From Leishmania donovani (lineage: Eukaryota; Euglenozoa; Kinetoplastea; Trypanosomatida; Trypanosomatidae), in NCBI RefSeq assembly GCF_000227135.1, contig NC_018255.1:444649-508648 (forward strand): a stretch of DNA of 64,000 nucleotides. Reading direction: 5' to 3'. Under the pieces are notes generated by a model. It did not search any database, was not told the DNA's origin, and worked only from the letters and a program-made list of their open reading frames with translations. The position numbers and the translations under genes are program-made. How positions within the stretch are numbered: the stretch's first letter is position 1; every line of letters begins with the position of its first letter. This document shows positions 61,221-64,000 of this stretch, piece after piece.

Positions 61221-62639
61221 GAGCTGTAAGGATACGCGCAGGGCACGACGTCCTCGGCAATCGTTGCACCTTCTCGCTCTCTCTCTTTCCTCGCTTCTTC
61301 GCCTCCTTGCCCGTGCCCCATTCTCTGTTCGCATCGCTCACACAGGGCAGAGAGGTGCGCAGGGCGAGGCGGCCGGAGTTGGCGTCTCTTCTGAGCACAC
61401 GAGCGCATCTAGAACACGGTGGGAAAGGAAGTAAATGCAATGATGATGCTCGAGTGTGGCCACCGTGTGCGCTTTTTTTTGTGTGTGTGTCGATTCGAGC
61501 CAAAAGGAAAAGAACCCAAAGCGGTAGGCAGGCTTGTCGTGTATCGGCTCTGCCACCACGAATCCCCCGCCGCTTCCTCCTCCTCGTTTCCTCTCCGGCC
61601 TATCACCGAGTGACGGCGGCGTCTCTAGCAAGTAAAAGTCTGTAGCAGGAAACTACTTTTCTTAGTTCTTCGCCCTTGTCCTCCTCCCACCCCCCCCCTC
61701 TTCCTTCCCCTCGGCCTCTTCCCTCTGTAAGTTTGCCCCGTCTCCATTTTTTTTGTCCCGCTCCCGCTCTCTTGGAACGCCACGTGGCCCTTCGGCGACA
61801 ATGTACATGCTCGGCAAAGTTTCTCTTCTTTGTTTTCGCGGTGGGGGAGGGGGAGGGGGGTCGCTTTTCTTGTGGTTTGGGTCTCCGCTTTTAGTGTGGC
61901 GGGGGCCTCCTGAAGTAAATTGCAGCCCATTCGCGAGTTTCGCCGCACACACTCGTTTTCTGTCGATCTCAACGGAGCAAGCAACGAAAAGGCAAAAAGG
62001 GACCGCATCGGCGCGTGTGGACTCGACCACGGTGCCCTGCGCTTCGCAGCTGCCCATCTGCCGTCACCTCCCCTCCCCCTCCTCCTCTCCTAGTTGAGCT
62101 CGTCATCGATGCCCTTTAGTACAATGGCCAACTGCCCGCTCTTCTGCGAGGGGCAGCAAACAAAGGGCATGCGGAAAAGCGGCTCAGCGGCGCTCATTTC
62201 ACTGCCCGCTGGCCGGGTGGTACCTCCCACGGTGCTGCACTGGCTCCTCTACTCATCTTTCTTTTGTTTGCCTCTCGTCCCCTCCCTCTCTCCCGCTCTC
62301 TCTCTTTCTCTTGCTGTGCGCGCGCACCGCAATCAAACGACCGCCTCCGCTCATCCAGGAACGCATCCTACAATCAGACTCGAGAAGCCAACAGCGGAAT
62401 CGCCACGCACTCCATCCAAAGGTGCGCCAACGCGTACGCGCACAACGGCGCATCTTCCGAAAACCTCTGAGGAGGCAAATGAGGCGGAACGAAAAGGATT
62501 CATTGCACCGACTACAGGGAACGGCTGCAGCCGCACATATGCTTGTCTCTCTCTTTGTCTGGATGCATTTTCTGTCTCGCTCTTAGAGCACGTCTAACGG
62601 GCTCCCCCTCATCACCTCCCTCGGCACGATCTGATCCGA

Positions 62640-63300
62640 ATGACGGCACCGCCATCCATCACTGCGACGCTGGACATGCATCGGCACATTTCTGGTGTTT
62701 AACGACAACGTCTCTGCCGAAATCAGAAAGATCATGGACAAACTTCTGGATGAGCGCTACATTCCCTTCATCTGCGCGACATGACGACACCACGCTGGCG
62801 TGCGCGTGCACGACCCATAGGGAGGCACTATCCTGGCGCGGGGCATGCGCCCCGATCATCACACGCAAGGTGACATATGCTGCGCTGGACTGGGAAGATT
62901 TCACCACATGCATCCACCAAGAAGACTACTCGTCCGTAAACCGCAAAGCGGAGGGCGCCGACGTTCGCTACCAAGACAGCAACGACGTCTTCTGCCCCCA
63001 CTCCCTCCCCGGCTGCGTGGCCCCGTGGCCTCGGAAAGCTGAAAAGGGGTGTACGGAGGCCTACGACTCCTCGAACAGCTAACCTCTGCTGGAAGTGCCG
63101 GGGCAGACGACTAAGGACACGCTGATTCTCACGGTGGCCGGCGCCGGCTGCGTCATGAGAAACGTGCGGGCCACTCCCCTGCGTGCTGCCTCCCCCGGCA
63201 AGGATAGGAACTTGCAGATGATCTGGCGGAAGGCAAACGACGGTGTGGCAAAGAAGCTCGTGGAGGTATTCCTGCTGGGGTACTCGCTGGCAGGCGATGG
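62640..63300 (+). pseudogene. Decayed Cof-type HAD hydrolase
   Basis: A second, broken copy of the gene type that follows intact at 63727. From ATG 62640 it reads MTAPPSITATLDM and then loses frame where the HAD motif DMDGT should be: a +1 shift within CATCGGCACA. In the shifted frame (62683 on) it continues GTFLVFNDNVSAEIRKIMDK and DERYIPFICAT, the family's motif-I/helix/motif-II pattern, until a TGA at 62782 exactly where the Gly of the ATGR motif belongs (one G-to-T change from GGA). Later TAG at 62818 in that frame; cap-domain-like sequence continues in another frame (VTYAALDWEDFTTCIHQEDY, about 62870-62930), and the end (KANDGVAKKLVEVFLLG, about 63231-63280) matches the NDGVAK ending of Cof hydrolases. 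At least two frame changes and two stops. The family identification is by motif, by eye. Confidence 0.75.
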
Positions 63301-63726
63301 AGAGAGGCGAGGGGGGCAGATCTGCATTGAGAGATGTACTGGACGGAGTGGCTGTTCCGCACTTGTGCTGCGCTGTCGCCCAGTTGTGTGCGAAGGCGCT
63401 ACGCCTCGGCACCGTTTTGCTCTCCCACGCACTTCTCTCCGCCTCTGCACTTTCACCGTTCCCCAGGCGCCCGACAGAGCAGCGCTTTTTTTATTTGCTC
63501 TTTTTCTCCGTCGGTGGCGCATGTGCGTGCGTGTAAGACGGCAAACGCACTGCAGCGACGGAGCCGCGTATGAACACCGCGAACAACAAAATTGGGCAAA
63601 AGGAAAGCGCGCACGTTGCTCGACAGCATCCCTCCATCCCGTTGCCCTCCTCCTCCCCTGTCGCTCTCTCTCTCTCCACAGCCTACAGGCGCAGACACGC
63701 CCATCTCCTCCGCTTCCCTGTGCCAC
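63301..63726. other. Spacer before intact HAD gene
   Basis: About 425 bases, no supported gene. A T8 run at 63485-63492 and a pyrimidine tract at 63645-63679 ending in the AG below. Confidence 0.55.
63680..63681 (+). promoter_or_regulatory. Predicted trans-splice acceptor AG for HAD gene
   Basis: AG in CTCTCTCTCCACAG after a pyrimidine tract (63645-63679), 46 bases before ATG 63727. This supports 63727 as start over the internal ATG at 63772. Confidence 0.5.
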
Positions 63727-64000
63727 ATGCTCAGCACTCTCTTGCTTAGAGCCACCACCACGGCGCCGGCGATGGGTGGCGCTGCCGCTGCAAGCGACAT
63801 TCCGTTTCGCTTTGTCGCCTGTGACATGGACGGCACCGTCCTCTCGCCGCACCACACCCTCAGCGAGTACACGGCAGAGACGCTGCGCCGACTAACGCAA
63901 GATCACAACGTGCCCTGTATCTTCGCTACTGGACGCGTCTACGCCGACGTGGCCGTCATCAACCAAAACATGCAGCGCTTTTTCCAGGAGCGTCGCCAGC
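63727..64000 (+). CDS. Cof-type HAD hydrolase, 5' part (cut by window end)
   Basis: Start of a haloacid-dehalogenase-superfamily phosphatase. From ATG 63727 the protein reads MLSTLLLRATTTAPAM, which may be a weak mitochondrial signal, then IPFRFVACDMDGTVLSP: the D-x-D-G-T motif I with nucleophile and acid/base Asp residues, followed by HTLSEYTAETLRRLTQDHNV and IFATGRVYADV (motif-II region with the ATGR signature of the Cof/IIB subfamily). The IIB cap, lysine motif and GDGxND motif would lie beyond the window. Such enzymes hydrolyse sugar phosphates or similar small substrates. If the internal ATG 63772 is used the protein begins MGGAAAASD. The copy immediately upstream is decayed. Confidence 0.88.
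   Translation, partial: MLSTLLLRATTTAPAMGGAAAASDIPFRFVACDMDGTVLSPHHTLSEYTAETLRRLTQDHNVPCIFATGRVYADVAVINQNMQRFFQERRQ

Larger units (their letters stand above)
60101..62639. other. Spacer between LRR gene and HAD remnant
   Basis: About 2.5 kb with no firm gene. A candidate splice acceptor at 60411-60412 after a C-rich tract precedes a weak open frame (60426-61220, listed separately). Further on there are (TG)n-like stretches near 61107-61122 and 61478-61490, a C8 run at 61688-61696, a G-rich run at 61843-61860 (three runs of 5-6 G), and mixed low-complexity sequence. Some genes seen here in other Leishmania could be missing, but I could not check. Confidence 0.55.

Noticed and set aside
62094..62597. 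167-codon open frame before the HAD remnant
   Set aside because: The first part has some coding look, but the rest is Ser/Leu/Pro-rich from C/T-rich DNA and no HAD motif is present, so it is left as spacer.
1..64000. tRNA, rRNA or snoRNA genes
   Set aside because: I found no B-box-like GGTTCGAAtCC with a matching A-box, no 5S-like segment, and no confident C/D or H/ACA box pair by eye.
1..64000. Genes on the minus strand or a strand-switch region
   Set aside because: All minus-strand open frames mirror + strand genes or lie in low-complexity spacer; nothing suggests a change of transcription direction.

Overview
The window looks like a piece of a trypanosomatid nuclear chromosome, most likely Leishmania. 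Every convincing gene lies on the + strand, none has an intron, third codon positions are strongly G/C, and the genes are separated by 0.5-5 kb of pyrimidine tracts, (TG/CA)n microsatellites and homopolymers. This is the usual look of one polycistronic Pol II unit whose mRNAs are separated by trans-splicing and polyadenylation. Gene content (BiP, a P450 reductase, a phenylalanine hydroxylase, a COQ2-type prenyltransferase and a Cof-type HAD hydrolase in this order) fits my memory of Leishmania chromosome 28; I could not check this against a database. The species cannot be fixed from the sequence alone.

Layout, left to right: 1-2641 has no clean gene but holds a coding-like, apparently broken stretch (746-1612). 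Then come V-ATPase subunit c (2642), a large LRR protein (5061), a small AN1 zinc-finger protein (8679), a small kinetoplastid-type hypothetical (9786), a copine (12859) and ER BiP/GRP78 (15691). A 5 kb microsatellite-rich spacer follows. Next are a disordered protein with a SUMO-interaction-like motif (22631), an FHA plus WWE-like nuclear protein (25714), a 59-codon single-TM mini-protein (27839), an SMP-30/gluconolactonase-like enzyme (28259), NADPH-cytochrome P450 reductase (31184), a BILBO1-domain protein (34595), a large coiled-coil protein (36990), a DnaJ protein with a PDZ-like tail (41580) and phenylalanine-4-hydroxylase (43636). An assembly gap inside poly-C (45958-46056) lies in the next spacer. 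After it come an RluA-like protein (47905), a RING-finger coiled-coil protein (49800), a DDX10/Dbp4-like DEAD-box helicase (51989), a COQ2-like prenyltransferase (56191), an LRR protein with an in-frame stop and an open tail (58784), a decayed HAD hydrolase (62640-63300) and the start of an intact HAD hydrolase (63727, cut by the window end).

The genes do not form a pathway; as expected for trypanosomatids, neighbours are functionally mixed. Regulation would be post-transcriptional, so the most interesting non-coding signals are in the spacers: two near-perfect RNA hairpins downstream of the P450 reductase, and G-quadruplex motifs on the sense strand downstream of the 9786 gene and of the helicase. 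I found no tRNA, rRNA, CRISPR or intact mobile element, and no clearly novel multi-gene system. The best candidates for new biology are the FHA-WWE protein, the hairpin pair, the broken LRR and HAD genes, and the unannotated-looking mini-protein.
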